From the NCBI RefSeq assembly GCF_014904735.1, contig NZ_JACZCR010000027.1:124001-188000 (forward strand): 64,000 nt of DNA, written 5' to 3'. Of this stretch, positions 15,228 through 25,532 are shown piece by piece; within the stretch, counting starts at the first letter, position 1, and every line of letters starts with the position of its first letter. Both the position numbers and the translations under genes were made by a program. The notes under the pieces are model-generated. The model ran no database searches, was not told where the DNA came from, and saw only the letters and a list, made by a program, of their open reading frames with translations. This stretch comes from Microbulbifer hainanensis. GTDB taxonomy: Bacteria; Pseudomonadota; Gammaproteobacteria; Pseudomonadales; Cellvibrionaceae.

Positions 15228-15254
15228 GACGGGACCCTCGTTTCAAAAACAGCA

Positions 15255-15635
15255 TCAATCGTCTTCGCTCTCGTCCGCTTCAATCTCACACAGCAGCGGG
15301 TGCTGGTGGTCCCTGGCGAATTGATTGACCTGAGCGGCCTTTGTCTCCGCTATATCTCGAGTATAGACACCGCAGATGGCTTTTCCCTGCGTATGAACCT
15401 GTAACATCAACTGGGTGGCGCGCTCTCTATTCGCCCCGAAAAAGAGCTCCAGGGCTTCAACGACAAAGTCCATCGGTGTGTAGTCGTCATTGAGCATCAG
15501 AACCTTATACATGGGGGGGCGTTTCAGCCGCGGAGGAGCTTCCTCCAGCGCCAGATCGCCGTTCGCATCGTCGAAGTATGGTGAATCCCCATCGTCGCCG
15601 TTGGAGTGTAGTTTAATGGCTAGAGATATACCCAT
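15255..15635 (-). CDS. clpS: ClpS adaptor (N-degron recognin)
   Basis: ClpS recognises N-terminal Leu, Phe, Trp and Tyr residues and delivers them to ClpAP. The 126-residue product contains the core [18 protein letters not shown], the loop forming the hydrophobic N-degron pocket, and the end [21 protein letters not shown]. An acidic, disordered N-terminal arm of about 40 residues precedes the fold; E. coli ClpS (106) has a shorter one. The ATG at 15635 is preferred because the open frame upstream runs into the divergent regulatory region. It is divergent from cspD, the classic cspD/clpS arrangement. Confidence 0.95.
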   Translation of the reverse strand: MGISLAIKLHSNGDDGDSPYFDDANGDLALEEAPPRLKRPPMYKVLMLNDDYTPMDFVVEALELFFGANRERATQLMLQVHTQGKAICGVYTRDIAETKAAQVNQFARDHQHPLLCEIEADESEDD

Positions 15636-15783
15636 AGTGTCAATCAATGGTCTGTAAGGTTTGTCGGAAAGTGCAAAAGTGCATATTAAGTACCAGGTAC
15701 AGCCTGTACCGGTCGGATTGCCTCCGCGGCAGCCTGCCATTGTAACCTCATTTGCAATGGGGCACAGGGGGCGCCATGAATCC

Positions 15784-15812
15784 TTGACATTCCTAAATCA
15801 GTTGGCTACAAG
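15784..15812 (+). promoter_or_regulatory. Predicted sigma-70 promoter for cspD in the clpS/cspD divergent region
   Basis: The 310-base region 15636-15945 contains no gene. Within it, TTGACA (15784-15789) lies 17 bases upstream of TACAAG (15807-15812), a perfect -35 with a fair -10. A small hairpin GCCCGT/ACGGGC (15820-15825 with 15833-15838) follows in what would be the long 5' leader of cspD, a plausible but unproven temperature- or growth-phase-responsive leader. Confidence 0.6.
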
Positions 15813-15945
15813 AGGTATTGCCCGTCCACTGAACGGGCTCGGTCGCAAACAGGATTGTGACCAAAGCGCACAAACGAGTGCACATAACGATAAAAGACTC
15901 TGTAAGGCGGCCAGCAGTCGCCCCGGCAATTAGAGGGATTTCGCC

Positions 15946-16239
15946 ATGCCTACCGGTACCGTCAAGTGGTTTAACAACGCCAAAGGATATGGGTTTATTC
16001 TTGCGGACGAAGGGGGAGAAGATCTGTTCGCGCACTACTCTGCGATACAGATGGAGGGTTATCGCACCTTGAAAGCGGGCCAACAGGTCAGCTTTGACAT
16101 CATCAAGGGTGACAAAGGCTACCACGCCGCCAATATCACCGCCGGAGCGGCCTCCGAAGCGGGAGGTACCGGTAAAGACTCCGTCGACGCCGGCAAGGCC
16201 CAGACCGAGCGCGAAAAAGAAGCTGAAGCGATGGATTGA
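15946..16239 (+). CDS. cspD: Cold-shock-domain protein CspD-like
   Basis: This is a single-stranded nucleic-acid-binding cold-shock-domain protein. Residues 1-67 carry the OB fold with RNP1 KGYGFI and RNP2-like DLFAHYSAIQ; the remaining 30 residues are a hydrophilic Gly/Lys/Glu-rich tail. CspD of E. coli is a stationary-phase replication inhibitor with a similar short tail and the same divergent neighbour clpS, which supports the name. Binding specificity is not shown by the sequence. Confidence 0.92.
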   Translation: MPTGTVKWFNNAKGYGFILADEGGEDLFAHYSAIQMEGYRTLKAGQQVSFDIIKGDKGYHAANITAGAASEAGGTGKDSVDAGKAQTEREKEAEAMD

Positions 16240-16276
16240 CCTGTCATTTCAGCGGTCACTCGCCACCATCGAATAC

Positions 16277-16313
16277 AAAAAAAGCCCCATACCTCGCGGT
16301 ACGGGGCTTTTTT
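16277..16313. terminator. Bidirectional terminator between cspD and icd
   Basis: AAGCCCCATACC and GGTACGGGGCTT form a stem with one mismatch around a TCGC loop, flanked by A and T runs on both sides. It serves the convergent cspD and icd transcripts. Confidence 0.88.
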
Positions 16314-16350
16314 AGTGGGGCCCACCAGCGGGTCGACCCCTCGGCCCTGA

Positions 16351-17601
<1,251 letters not shown>

Positions 17602-17749
17602 ATTGCTTAAACTCCCAAAACTCTGTGACTATTTAGGTCGAGCGTTGCTTGCCCCGCCTTCCTATCTTTCCGGGCGGGATGAAAAATCGGCGGGATTATA
17701 TCAGCATCAGCCCATTTTTGTAGTTGGATTACAATAGCTCAATTTCTCT

Positions 17750-18355
17750 ATGGCCAAGATCATCCTATTCAACAAGCCCTACGGCGTACTGAGCCAGTTC
17801 ACCGATACGGAGGGGCGCCCCACCCTCGCCGACTATATCCACCGCAAGGGCTTCTATGCCGCGGGCCGACTCGATTTCGATTCGGAAGGCCTGCTATTGC
17901 TGACGGACGACGGCTCCCTGCAACACCAGATTAGCCACCCGAAGCAGAAGTTGCCCAAGACATATTGGGTGCAGGTTGAAGGTGAACTTGATGAAGAGGC
18001 GACCGGCCGCCTGCGCAGGGGGGTAGATCTCAAGGATGGCCGCACGGCGCCTGCGAGGGCCCGGCTTATCGCCCCCCCCGCGACGCTTTGGCCGAGGGTA
18101 CCGCCGGTGCGCGAGCGCAAAACCGTGCCGACTTCCTGGCTGGAACTGACGATCCGCGAGGGGCGGAATCGGCAGGTGCGCCGGATGACGGCCGCCGTCG
18201 GCTTCCCTACCCTGCGCCTGATCCGTGCTTCCATCGGCAACTGGGCCCTGGGGGAGCTGGGATCAGGAGAGCAGCGGATTGAACAGGTTTTCGTTGCTCC
18301 CGCACCCCGCCCGACAGGCCGACGGCAACCCCGGGCGCCGGGCCGCCGCCGCTGA
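17750..18355 (+). CDS. rluE: 23S rRNA pseudouridine synthase, RluE type
   Basis: This RsuA/RluB/E/F-family enzyme lacks an S4 domain. Residues 38-49 (AGRLDFDSEGLL) contain the catalytic Asp42, and IREGRNRQVRRM plus LIRASIGNW are the family's C-terminal motifs. The start MAKIILFNKPYGVLSQFTD and the 201-residue length fit RluE, which modifies U2457 of 23S rRNA in E. coli (217 residues). The C-terminus is Arg/Pro-rich. It is divergent from icd. Confidence 0.9.
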   Translation: MAKIILFNKPYGVLSQFTDTEGRPTLADYIHRKGFYAAGRLDFDSEGLLLLTDDGSLQHQISHPKQKLPKTYWVQVEGELDEEATGRLRRGVDLKDGRTAPARARLIAPPATLWPRVPPVRERKTVPTSWLELTIREGRNRQVRRMTAAVGFPTLRLIRASIGNWALGELGSGEQRIEQVFVAPAPRPTGRRQPRAPGRRR

Positions 18356-18473
18356 ACACCCCATTTGCAGCGCTATGCTGATGGGGAGATTAAAGCGGCC
18401 TTGGTCACAGACCCCATTCACGGGTAAAATTCGCCCCCTTTTTACAGCCCGGTAGCCGTTGCTCCCCATTTTT

Positions 18474-19592
18474 ATGTCAGATAGCACCAGTAAACAGCCC
18501 CAGCGCGTCATCGTCGGCATGTCCGGTGGCGTCGACTCCTCCGTAGCCGCCCTGTTGTTGATGCAGCAGGGGTATCAGGTGGAAGGTCTGTTCATGAAGA
18601 ACTGGGACGAAGACGACGGTACCGAGTATTGCACCGCGAAGGCAGACCTCGCGGACGCGGAAGCCGTCTGTGCCCGTTTGGGGATCAAACTGCACACCGC
18701 CAATTTCGCCGCGGAGTACTGGGACCACGTTTTCGAGTACTTCCTGGCGGAGTACAAGGCGGGCCGCACGCCCAACCCGGATATCCTGTGCAATCGGGAA
18801 ATCAAGTTCAAAGTATTTCTGGAATATGCGGAAATGCTCGGCGCCGACGCCATCGCCACCGGCCACTACACGCGCCGCAAGGACATGGGTGGCCATACCT
18901 ACCTGCTGAAGGGACTGGATCCCAACAAGGACCAGAGCTATTTCCTGCACGCCGTGGGTGAGGCCGAATTCGCCAAGTCGCTGTTCCCGATCGGTGAGCT
19001 GGAAAAACCGGAAGTACGCCGAATTGCCGAGGAGCACGGCTTCGTTACCCACGACAAGAAAGACAGCACCGGTATCTGTTTTATCGGCGAGCGCCGCTTC
19101 AAGGACTTCCTCGAGCAGTACCTGCCGGCACAGCCGGGCGATATGGAGACGCCGGAAGGCGAAGTCATGGGCCGCCACGCCGGCTTGATGTACCACACTA
19201 TCGGCCAGCGGCAGGGACTCGGGATTGGCGGCGTCAAGGGCGCCGGCGAGCAACCCTGGTATGTGGTGGGTAAAGATCTCGAGCGCAACGTGCTGCTCGT
19301 GGCCCAGGGCGCGCACCACCCCCTGCTCTACGCCACTGGCCTTGAGGCGACGCAGACGCACTGGATCAACGGTGCCGCCCCAGCAGAGGAATTCCGTTCC
19401 AAGGCCAAGACCCGCTACCGCCAGCCTGATCAGGACTGTACCGTCCGCGTCCTCGAAAACGGCGACCTGCGGGTTGAGTTTGACGAGCCCCAGCGCGCGA
19501 TTACCCCGGGTCAGTCCCTTGTCCTGTACGATGGCGAGATCTGTCTCGGTGGCGCGGTAATCGAGCGGGCCACCGGCATCGGCAATGTGTGA
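18474..19592 (+). CDS. mnmA: tRNA-specific 2-thiouridylase MnmA
   Basis: MnmA inserts sulfur at U34 of Lys, Glu and Gln tRNAs, using ATP and the TusE relay. The 372-residue protein has the PP-loop SGGVDSS (17-23), the catalytic Cys106 in [12 protein letters not shown] and the partner Cys202 in [11 protein letters not shown], with the remaining C-terminal beta domains present. ATG 18474 is chosen over an upstream in-frame TTG at 18459. It begins a run of same-strand genes (mnmA, hflD, purB) known from E. coli and Pseudomonas. Confidence 0.97.
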   Translation: MSDSTSKQPQRVIVGMSGGVDSSVAALLLMQQGYQVEGLFMKNWDEDDGTEYCTAKADLADAEAVCARLGIKLHTANFAAEYWDHVFEYFLAEYKAGRTPNPDILCNREIKFKVFLEYAEMLGADAIATGHYTRRKDMGGHTYLLKGLDPNKDQSYFLHAVGEAEFAKSLFPIGELEKPEVRRIAEEHGFVTHDKKDSTGICFIGERRFKDFLEQYLPAQPGDMETPEGEVMGRHAGLMYHTIGQRQGLGIGGVKGAGEQPWYVVGKDLERNVLLVAQGAHHPLLYATGLEATQTHWINGAAPAEEFRSKAKTRYRQPDQDCTVRVLENGDLRVEFDEPQRAITPGQSLVLYDGEICLGGAVIERATGIGNV

Positions 19593-19602
19593 ACTCACAA
19601 TT

Positions 19603-19616
19603 AAGGAGCGATTTTG
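19603..19616 (+). promoter_or_regulatory. Ribosome binding site fixing the TTG start of hflD
   Basis: AAGGAG (19603-19608) lies five bases upstream of TTG 19614-19616, and the frame from it begins SNWREQALALAGIFQSA, matching HflD N-termini. No ATG or GTG nearby competes, so the TTG start is well supported. Confidence 0.75.
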
Positions 19617-20249
19617 AGCAACTGGCGAGAGCAGGCACTGGCATTGGCGGGCATCTTTCAGTCCGCAGTTCTTGTTGAGCGGTTGGCCAAAACCGGCAAT
19701 GCGCCGATAGAACAGCTCGAGACCGGCGTTTACAGCCTGTTTCAGCAGAACCCGGACGATGCCGCCGACGTTTTCGGTGGTGCAGACAAACTGTTGCCGG
19801 GGCTACAGGTCTCGCGGCAGTTACTGATGACGCGCCAGCACCCGGAGTACACGGATTGCCTGCGCTATGCCCTGTCGATTCTGTACCTGCAACGGCAGTT
19901 GAGCAAAAAGCAGGATCTGCTGGCGATTATTGGCAGCAGGCTGGAGAAAGCCCGGGCACAGGCGGATCACTTCAGTATTGGCCACGAAAATGTCTTTTCG
20001 AATCTCGCCAGTATTTACAGCGATACCCTGAGTACTTTCCGCTTCAGGATCCAGGTGCTGGGAGATTTCAATTTCCTGCAGCAACAGCGAATTGCCAATC
20101 AGATCCGGACCATGCTGTTTGCCGGCGTTCGCGCGGCGACCCTGTGGCGCCAGCTCGGTGGCCGCAGGTTGCACCTGCTGTTTCAGCGCAAAAAATTACT
20201 CGCCGCGACCAATGAACTGATCGCGCAAATCGAATCATCCAATCTTTAA
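19614..20249 (+). CDS. hflD: High-frequency lysogenization protein HflD homolog
   Basis: HflD (YcfC) is a peripheral inner-membrane protein that in E. coli interferes with phage lambda CII; its housekeeping role is unclear. The 211-residue, mainly helical sequence has family segments QSAVLVERLAKTG, QLSKKQDLLAIIGSRLEKARAQ and IRTMLFAGVRAATLWRQLGG. It is located between mnmA (21 bases upstream) and purB (15 bases downstream), the same order as in E. coli, indicating one operon. It starts at TTG with a strong Shine-Dalgarno sequence. Confidence 0.93.
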   Translation: MSNWREQALALAGIFQSAVLVERLAKTGNAPIEQLETGVYSLFQQNPDDAADVFGGADKLLPGLQVSRQLLMTRQHPEYTDCLRYALSILYLQRQLSKKQDLLAIIGSRLEKARAQADHFSIGHENVFSNLASIYSDTLSTFRFRIQVLGDFNFLQQQRIANQIRTMLFAGVRAATLWRQLGGRRLHLLFQRKKLLAATNELIAQIESSNL

Positions 20250-21638
<1,389 letters not shown>

Positions 21639-21650
21639 TGTGAGCATTTT

Positions 21651-21677
21651 GAGCCGGACCACGATCCGGCTCTTTTG
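21651..21677 (+). terminator. Intrinsic terminator of purB
   Basis: GAGCCGGA (21651-21658) pairs with TCCGGCTC (21665-21672) over a 6-nt loop and is followed by TTTTG, 12 bases after the purB stop. Confidence 0.8.
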
Positions 21678-21764
21678 TTCAAGGTGCCCTTCGCGGCAGT
21701 CCCATTGCTGGGGCTGCCTTGAGCACCCACTCCCACCCTCTCCATCCAGTTCAGGTAAACCTAC

Positions 21765-22919
21765 GTGTCCAACGTTCTGACCCATTTAGGCGACATGCCT
21801 GTAGCCGAATTCCTCCGTGATTACTGGCAGCAGAAACCCCTGCTGATACGCAACGCTTTTCCGGATTTTGAATCACCCATTTCCGGCGAGGAGCTGGCCG
21901 GTATGGCTCTGGAGGAAGCGGTGGAGTCGCGTCTGGTGCTGGAAAATGGCGATACCGGCCCCTGGGAACTGCGCACAGGCCCGTTTACCGAGGAAGACTT
22001 CCTGTCACTGCCGCGAAGCCACTGGACATTGCTGGTCCAGGCTGTGGATCAGTGGCTGTCGGAAGTGGCAGAACTGAAACAGTATTTCCGCTTTATTCCC
22101 GACTGGCGTCTGGATGATGTCATGATCAGTTATGCCGCCGATCAGGGCAGCGTGGGGCCACATTTCGATTATTACGACGTGTTCCTGTTGCAGGCCGAGG
22201 GCAAGCGACGCTGGCAGCAGGGCCCGAAGGTAGATGAAGACACACCACGCCTGGACGGCACGCCCCTCAAAATCTTGCAAAGCTTCGAGCCGGAAAACAG
22301 CTGGGTGTTGGAACCCGGCGATATGTTGTACCTGCCGCCGCAATACAGCCACTGGGGCGTGGCCGAGGGGGCCTGCACGACGATTTCCATCGGATTTCGC
22401 GCGCCATCTGCGCGGACCATTCTCGAGGACCTCGCCGCAGAGGTTGCCCACGGCCTGCCTGAACATCTCCGTTATACCGATCCGGGCCGTGTACCGGCTA
22501 CGTCACCCGGTGAAATCGATTCGGCATCAGTCGAGCTACTGCGCGCGCAGCTGCACAGCTGGCTGGAACAGCCGCAGAATATTGCCCAGTGGTTCGGTGC
22601 AGTCATGACCGAAGCGAAGTATCCCGATACGGTAGCACTGGATGCCGGCAGCGCGGACGACTGGCGTGAGCAGTTACCGCAGGGCGCCGAGCTGGTACTG
22701 AATCCGGCCTCGCGCTGCGCCTTTTGCCGAAAGCCGGAATCCCTGTTCGTCGATGGTGAAACTTTTCCGGCCCCCCTGCCCTTTGCCGAAAAATTTTGCG
22801 AAACTCACGTGATCACGCAGGCGGATATAGAGCATTATCCGCAGCTGGCTGAGCCCGGTGCACTAATCGAGCAGCTTGTGGCACAGGGCACCCTGATTTA
22901 CCCGCCGGAGGATTTCTGA
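21765..22919 (+). CDS. roxA: Ribosomal protein uL16 arginine hydroxylase (YcfD/RoxA, JmjC/cupin fold)
   Basis: This Fe(II)/2-oxoglutarate oxygenase hydroxylates an arginine of ribosomal protein L16 in E. coli. The 384-residue sequence (E. coli 373) contains the metal triad HFD (His133, Asp135) and His196 in LPPQYSHWG, the N-terminal MPVAEFLRDYWQQKPLLIRNAF typical of the family, and a C-terminal winged-helix-like dimer region. It begins at GTG 21765. The stop is immediately followed, two bases later, by the GNAT gene, so the two are likely translated in sequence. Confidence 0.93.
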   Translation: MSNVLTHLGDMPVAEFLRDYWQQKPLLIRNAFPDFESPISGEELAGMALEEAVESRLVLENGDTGPWELRTGPFTEEDFLSLPRSHWTLLVQAVDQWLSEVAELKQYFRFIPDWRLDDVMISYAADQGSVGPHFDYYDVFLLQAEGKRRWQQGPKVDEDTPRLDGTPLKILQSFEPENSWVLEPGDMLYLPPQYSHWGVAEGACTTISIGFRAPSARTILEDLAAEVAHGLPEHLRYTDPGRVPATSPGEIDSASVELLRAQLHSWLEQPQNIAQWFGAVMTEAKYPDTVALDAGSADDWREQLPQGAELVLNPASRCAFCRKPESLFVDGETFPAPLPFAEKFCETHVITQADIEHYPQLAEPGALIEQLVAQGTLIYPPEDF

Positions 22920-22921
22920 AC

Positions 22922-23344
22922 GTGAGTATTGAGATTCGAACCGCTGACTGGAATAGAGATCGCGAACTGATTCGCGGCGTGCGCGATGCGGTATTTGTGC
23001 GCGAGCAGAATGTCGATCCCGCACTGGAGTGGGACGACCAGGAATCCAGCGCACAGCACTTCCTGGTGCTGCGGGATGGCAATACCGTCGGTACCGGCCG
23101 GCTGTTGCCAACGGGCAAGATTGGACGGATGGCCGTGCTCAAGTCAGAACGCGGCAGCGGCCTCGGGTTTCGCCTGCTCGAAACCATCTGCGATTTTGCG
23201 CGCGAGCGCCAGTTCACCCAGGTTTACCTGCACGCCCAGTGTCACGCCGAAGGCTTTTACCGCAAGGCCGGCTTTGTCGCCGAAGGTGTGCCCTTCACCG
23301 AGGCCGATATTCTGCATATCAAAATGGTGCGCCGTTTTGACTGA
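22922..23344 (+). CDS. GNAT family N-acetyltransferase
   Basis: The 140-residue protein has a single GNAT fold: an N-terminal VREQNVDPALEWDD segment as in the ElaA/YjcF-like subgroup, the beta4 strand IGRMAVLKSERGSGLGFRLL carrying the acetyl-CoA pyrophosphate loop, and the C-terminal HAQCHAEGFYRKAGFVAEG. The substrate is unknown. The start is GTG at 22922, two bases after the roxA stop. It overlaps the downstream PLD-like frame by 8 bases. An acetyltransferase near purB also occurs in Pseudomonas, consistent with vertical inheritance. Confidence 0.88.
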   Translation: MSIEIRTADWNRDRELIRGVRDAVFVREQNVDPALEWDDQESSAQHFLVLRDGNTVGTGRLLPTGKIGRMAVLKSERGSGLGFRLLETICDFARERQFTQVYLHAQCHAEGFYRKAGFVAEGVPFTEADILHIKMVRRFD

Positions 23345-23828
23345 GCCAGGGGGCGGATCCCAGCAGCTGGCGGAAATCGAACAGTTCCGCAGTGCCCTGG
23401 TTCAGCTGCTACAGGGCGCCAGCCGTGACGTTTGCGTATTTTCCGCGCAGCTGGCGCACCCGCTCTACCACGATCCTGCAGTCAATGACGCGCTGTCGGC
23501 TTTTGTCCGCAGCAGCCGTTTTGCACGGGTGCGACTGCTGGTGCGGGATACCGATCCGATGTTGCAACGCTTCCACCGCACCGCCGCGCTGATTCAGCGC
23601 CTGAGTTCCCGCATCGAGTTACGACGCATTCAGGCCACCGTTGACACCCCGGATTGGGAATTTGTCACCGCGGATGGCAAACAGGCGCTGGTCTGCGACG
23701 ACCGCGATTCATGGCAGGGCATTTACGAAGCCGATAACCCGGTGCGCGCGCGCAAACTCGCAGAGGTTTTCGAACTCGACTGGCCCCTCGCTGCGCCGGA
23801 GCCAAATTTGCGGCAACTAACGCTCTAG
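23337..23828 (+). CDS. Conserved hypothetical protein, possible PLD-like fold
   Basis: The frame from the TTG at 23337 encodes 163 residues beginning LTEPGGGSQQLAEIEQFRSAL. It overlaps the GNAT stop by 8 bases, as in coupled genes. The pattern (short-helix start, DVCVFSAQLAHPLYHDPAVNDAL, RVRLLVRDTDPMLQRFHRTAALIQRLSSRIELR, then DGKQALVCDDRDSWQG) resembles a degenerate phospholipase-D-like half-domain without the HKD catalytic motif, so a catalytic role is unlikely. It has no ATG or GTG start in frame near this point, so the start is inferred. I cannot assign a function. Confidence 0.7.
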   Translation: MTEPGGGSQQLAEIEQFRSALVQLLQGASRDVCVFSAQLAHPLYHDPAVNDALSAFVRSSRFARVRLLVRDTDPMLQRFHRTAALIQRLSSRIELRRIQATVDTPDWEFVTADGKQALVCDDRDSWQGIYEADNPVRARKLAEVFELDWPLAAPEPNLRQLTL

Positions 23829-23925
23829 CCCTCTACGCGCCATCCCTTCCGAGCAGTCCGATCTCTACAATATCTCCAGCTACAGCCTCGCCCGCTATAA
23901 CCAGGAAGACTGGATCCAGCTGTAA
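23821..23925 (+). pseudogene. Possible decayed C-terminal gene fragment
   Basis: Between the PLD-like gene and the flavodoxin gene, an open frame of 34 codons without a start ends in a protein-like SSYSLARYNQEDWIQL and a TAA stop at 23923. It has no upstream partner in frame (TAA at 23818). It may be the remnant tail of a lost gene; the family is not recognised. Confidence 0.25.
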
Positions 23926-23983
23926 CAAAGGGCTGGGGGCCCTCTCCTGAAAAACGGGAGAGGGATTTCATTGGGATCGGCCG

Positions 23984-24541
23984 CTATCTTGCCAGATGCC
24001 TGGCGAACCGCTGTCCGAGATAGCTGGCGGTCAGATGGTCCTGTGGGTGTACGCCGCCGCTCTCCGTACGCTGTGCAATGAGCCCCGTCTGGGCGCCCAG
24101 GCGATTGCGTCCGGCGCTGTCCCACCCCGCGGGCAAATCAATGCCCATCCACAACATACCGTGCTGACCGGCAAATATCTGCAGGGTCTGCAATGTGTTG
24201 AGCTGGTCCCCGCTGGGGCTGCCGCCGATCGTAAAGCCCGCCGCCTGCTTGTCGGCCCAGGCTCGCCGACCATAGCGCTCGCTGGTAGCGTCCATAAATG
24301 CCTTGAACTGAGCGGATACACAACCCATAAACGTGGGCGAACCGAATACGATTCCGTCACAGCAATCCAGTTGGCGCATTACCTCACCATCGATATAGCG
24401 GCCCTGCCTGATCGCCTCCTCCGAAACTTTCAGAAGTATTGCTTCGGCGCCCGCCGTGGTGTGAACGCCTTCTGCAATCGCGCACGCCAACTGCTCGGTG
24501 GTACCCGTCGAAGAGTGATAGACAACGGCAATTTTCGTCAC
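23984..24541 (-). CDS. Flavodoxin/NAD(P)H:quinone oxidoreductase-like (WrbA-type fold)
   Basis: The 185-residue protein has the FMN phosphate loop HSSTGTTEQLACAIAEG (9-25) and the second FMN loop FGSPTFMGCVSAQFKAFMDAT, with GGSPSGDQLNTLQTLQ downstream, the pattern of the flavodoxin-like NADPH-dependent FMN reductase and WrbA group. It likely reduces quinones or similar acceptors in the cytoplasm. It starts at GTG 24541, whose first bases overlap the NAT stop (GTGA), so it should be translationally coupled to NAT. A longer open frame upstream overlaps the NAT gene and is not real. Confidence 0.85.
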   Translation of the reverse strand: MTKIAVVYHSSTGTTEQLACAIAEGVHTTAGAEAILLKVSEEAIRQGRYIDGEVMRQLDCCDGIVFGSPTFMGCVSAQFKAFMDATSERYGRRAWADKQAAGFTIGGSPSGDQLNTLQTLQIFAGQHGMLWMGIDLPAGWDSAGRNRLGAQTGLIAQRTESGGVHPQDHLTASYLGQRFARHLAR

Positions 24542-25374
24542 GCCCGCACCTCCGATGCCGGAAACAACCTGGCCAATGCACGCTCCATTTCCGGGCCTTC
24601 GGGCAGAGTAATCCTGAACACATCGACAAGGGTGTCGCGCAACGCCTGCGGCCCGGCCAGGTGCACGACGGTTCCGGGGCCATTTAATGGATAGTAACGG
24701 AGCTCCCGATTGAGCAGTGTATGGCGCCCGCCGCTGAACGCGCGCGCCGCCACCAACTGATTGACGAAGCGCGACTCGGGATGCGTGGAGCAGTACCAGT
24801 TGAAAACCTTGTAGTCCCCGGCCAACTGCTCCTGTAGGTCGAAGCGGTAAACTGGCGACCAATCCCGGGCGATCCTTGTCTCGAGCAGGTAGTCGTCTCC
24901 CACTCGGGACAGTCGGTAGAGCCCGTGTTGGGTCGCCTGCTCGGCGGAAGTGTCAAGGCGCAATGGTGCGGTGGGAGTCTGGCCGCCGAAACCGACATCG
25001 ACCAGATAGCCCGCGTCTTCGATTTCCACACGCAGGATCATGTGAGACTGGGCCGGCTGGTGATCCGTCGGAGCCTGCCACAGCACCCGCGCGGCCAGGC
25101 CAGAAACCGGAAATCCGATAGCCTGCAAAGCCGCCCGCAACAGGGCATTCTGTTCATAGCAATAGCCACCGCGTCGCGTCTTGACCAATTTTCGTTGCAC
25201 TGATGCAAGGTCTATCTCCACCGGTTGGCCGAGAAATGGGCTCAGGTTCTCAAACGGAATGGCCTCTGTATGGAGAGTGATGAGTGACTTGAGCGTATCA
25301 AGGTCGACGGAGGGTCGCCCGCGGTAATCGATACGCTGCAGATAGTCGGTGAGGTTAAATTTGACTGCGGTCAT
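24538..25374 (-). CDS. nat: Arylamine N-acetyltransferase
   Basis: NAT transfers acetyl from acetyl-CoA to arylamines and arylhydrazines through a Cys-His-Asp triad. The triad is visible as Cys72 (RRGGYCYEQN), His111 (SHMILRV) and Asp126 (YLVDVGFGG). The 278-residue length is typical. It is followed with a 4-base overlap by a flavodoxin-type reductase, suggesting a paired detoxification or aromatic-amine function; that pairing is inference. Confidence 0.94.
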   Translation of the reverse strand: MTAVKFNLTDYLQRIDYRGRPSVDLDTLKSLITLHTEAIPFENLSPFLGQPVEIDLASVQRKLVKTRRGGYCYEQNALLRAALQAIGFPVSGLAARVLWQAPTDHQPAQSHMILRVEIEDAGYLVDVGFGGQTPTAPLRLDTSAEQATQHGLYRLSRVGDDYLLETRIARDWSPVYRFDLQEQLAGDYKVFNWYCSTHPESRFVNQLVAARAFSGGRHTLLNRELRYYPLNGPGTVVHLAGPQALRDTLVDVFRITLPEGPEMERALARLFPASEVRA

Positions 25375-25484
25375 TGTGGCTGCTTCCCAATTGCCAGTGA
25401 ATGATGGCTGCAGCTTAAGACCTCAAGTTAAGTCAAGGTCAACAGGGCGAGGAGAAATTTTTTACGCGCACAAACTCCCAAGTC

Positions 25485-25512
25485 AAAAAAATCCCCGCTC
25501 AGGGCGGGGATT
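25485..25512 (-). terminator. Intrinsic terminator of glcB
   Basis: On the minus strand GAATCCCCGC / GCGGGGATT forms a strong stem with a short loop, followed by a run of seven T residues. It begins about 20 bases after the malate synthase stop. Confidence 0.88.
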
Positions 25513-25532
25513 CGAATGTCGACAGAAAAAAC

